Assembly: GCF_022829295.1 (NCBI RefSeq)
Contig: NZ_JAKSYH010000072.1
Coordinates: forward strand, 1 to 54,405
DNA: 54,405 nt
Direction: 5' to 3'
Source: Methylobacterium sp. J-088
GTDB lineage: Bacteria > Pseudomonadota > Alphaproteobacteria > Rhizobiales > Beijerinckiaceae
Shown here: positions 53,910-54,405 of the stretch, piece after piece
Position numbering within the stretch: the first letter of the stretch is position 1
How the letters are laid out: each line of letters starts with the position of its first letter
Notes under the pieces: model-generated
What the model saw: the letters and a program-made list of their open reading frames with translations, nothing else
What the model was told of the DNA's origin: nothing
Database searches by the model: none
Made by a program: the position numbers and the translations under genes

Positions 53910-54405
53910 CCGAGCCACACGACCGACAGGATGGAGGCGTTGCGGCGGTAGGTGTACTGAATGTCGTCCCGCTCGGCGGCGTTGGCTTCCAGCTGCGGCA
54001 TCCAGATGGCGTAGTAGACGCCCAGGAACGCCACGCACGAGACGATGAACCATGTCCATTTCGTCCAGCCCAGCTCGGAGGCTCCGAACGCGAAGGCGGT
54101 GACGATCATCATCACATCCGCGAGGATGGCCCCCACGATGGCACCGTGACGCTTGGGAACGTGGCGCATGGCGGTGAGCCCGAGCGAGAGCAGCAGCAGG
54201 GGTGTCGTAAAGGTCCAGTCGATGTAGCGCGCGTAGTAGAAAATTCGCGTGGGCGTCACTGCTCCGGCCCCGGCGGCTTCGGTCGTCGGCAGAAGGATCA
54301 GACCCTGTCCCGTTGCCATGGCGAGGTAGGAACAGGCCGCGATGATCGGGACGATACCATGGAGGGCAGTGTGCAAGCCCTCGGGGGAGGTCCGACGTTT
54401 GCCTG
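53889..54405 (-). CDS. Microbial rhodopsin, inverted copy (partial, disrupted)
   Basis: Read on the minus strand from the right edge: the same helix A-B sequence, then GAVTPTRIFYYARYIDWTFT, TPLLLLSLGLTAMRHVPKRH and helices D-F (ADVMMIVTAFAFGASELGWT, WTWFIVSCVAFLGVYYAIWM, NASILSVVWLGYPVILAV). RYIDW keeps the Arg and proton-acceptor Asp of helix C; the Thr is kept, and the usual proton-donor position is Ser (a D-T-S pattern). At 53888 the frame runs into the left inverted repeat and becomes out-of-frame. Helix G with the retinal-binding Lys is missing from the window. Confidence 0.8.
54266..54405 (-). repeat. Inverted repeat, right copy (140 bp, runs off edge)
   Basis: Exact inverted partner of 53749-53888, as far as read. 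The window ends exactly inside it, typical of a contig broken at an unresolved repeat. Confidence 0.9.

Noticed and set aside
53535..54059. 174-codon minus-strand frame at the rhodopsin locus
   Set aside because: Out-of-frame reading of the inverted rhodopsin segment; Arg/Gly-rich with no motif.
1..54405. tRNA, rRNA, CRISPR, insertion sequences
   Set aside because: Read for conserved tRNA ends, direct repeat arrays and transposase motifs; none found.

Overview
The window looks like a piece of a high-GC alphaproteobacterial genome, most likely Methylobacterium/Methylorubrum or a close relative in Hyphomicrobiales. The signs are HWE-type histidine kinases, a NepR-like anti-sigma factor, a MucR/Ros regulator, PRC-barrel stress proteins, CsbD/DUF1328/DUF3618 envelope proteins and a microbial rhodopsin. 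This is inference from gene content. I saw no rRNA, tRNA, CRISPR array, transposase or replication gene. The right edge ends inside an inverted repeat, which suggests a contig end.

Layout. (1) 1-13 kb, nearly all minus strand: a Tat-exported sulfite dehydrogenase-like molybdoenzyme cut by the left edge, a YeiH sulfate-exporter-family protein, an OprB-like porin, a glutaredoxin-MauE fusion, DUF2254 and MscS membrane proteins, a fatty acid desaturase with an LTXXQ periplasmic protein, DUF1328, and two copies of a small secreted protein + PRC-barrel module, one of them degraded. (2) 13-23 kb, plus strand: a small secreted protein, DUF421, a broken exonuclease/endonuclease/phosphatase gene, an AI-2E transporter with an extra C-terminal domain, a CsbD/holin-like/DUF3618 envelope cluster, a coiled-coil protein, and NhaP-type and CAX-type antiporters. 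(3) 23.7-34.3 kb, plus strand: a c-di-GMP block (GGDEF-EAL, HD-GYP, a frameshifted PilZ-like gene, Cache-GGDEF, CheY-like, MHYT-PAS-GGDEF-EAL). (4) 34.4-49.7 kb: AraC and MucR regulators, a cytosolic double-PAS chemoreceptor operon, a NepR-like protein, three HWE kinases (one frameshifted), a Crp/Fnr regulator and a stand-alone receiver. (5) 50.3-54.4 kb: a cytochrome b-molybdopterin oxidoreductase fusion coupled to an HPP membrane protein, then remnants of a cation exchanger and of a GH15-type glycosidase, then a rhodopsin gene in an inverted-duplicated arrangement.

How it fits together. The first 23 kb is rich in envelope, redox and ion-homeostasis functions typical of stress regulons. The middle is a dense sensory block (c-di-GMP, chemotaxis, general stress response). 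Several genes carry small frameshifts or in-frame amber codons. The HWE kinase, CAX and PilZ-like frames are each restored by one base, so either this is an eroding accessory region or some lesions are sequencing errors. At least two families of short intergenic repeats are scattered through gene-free stretches.
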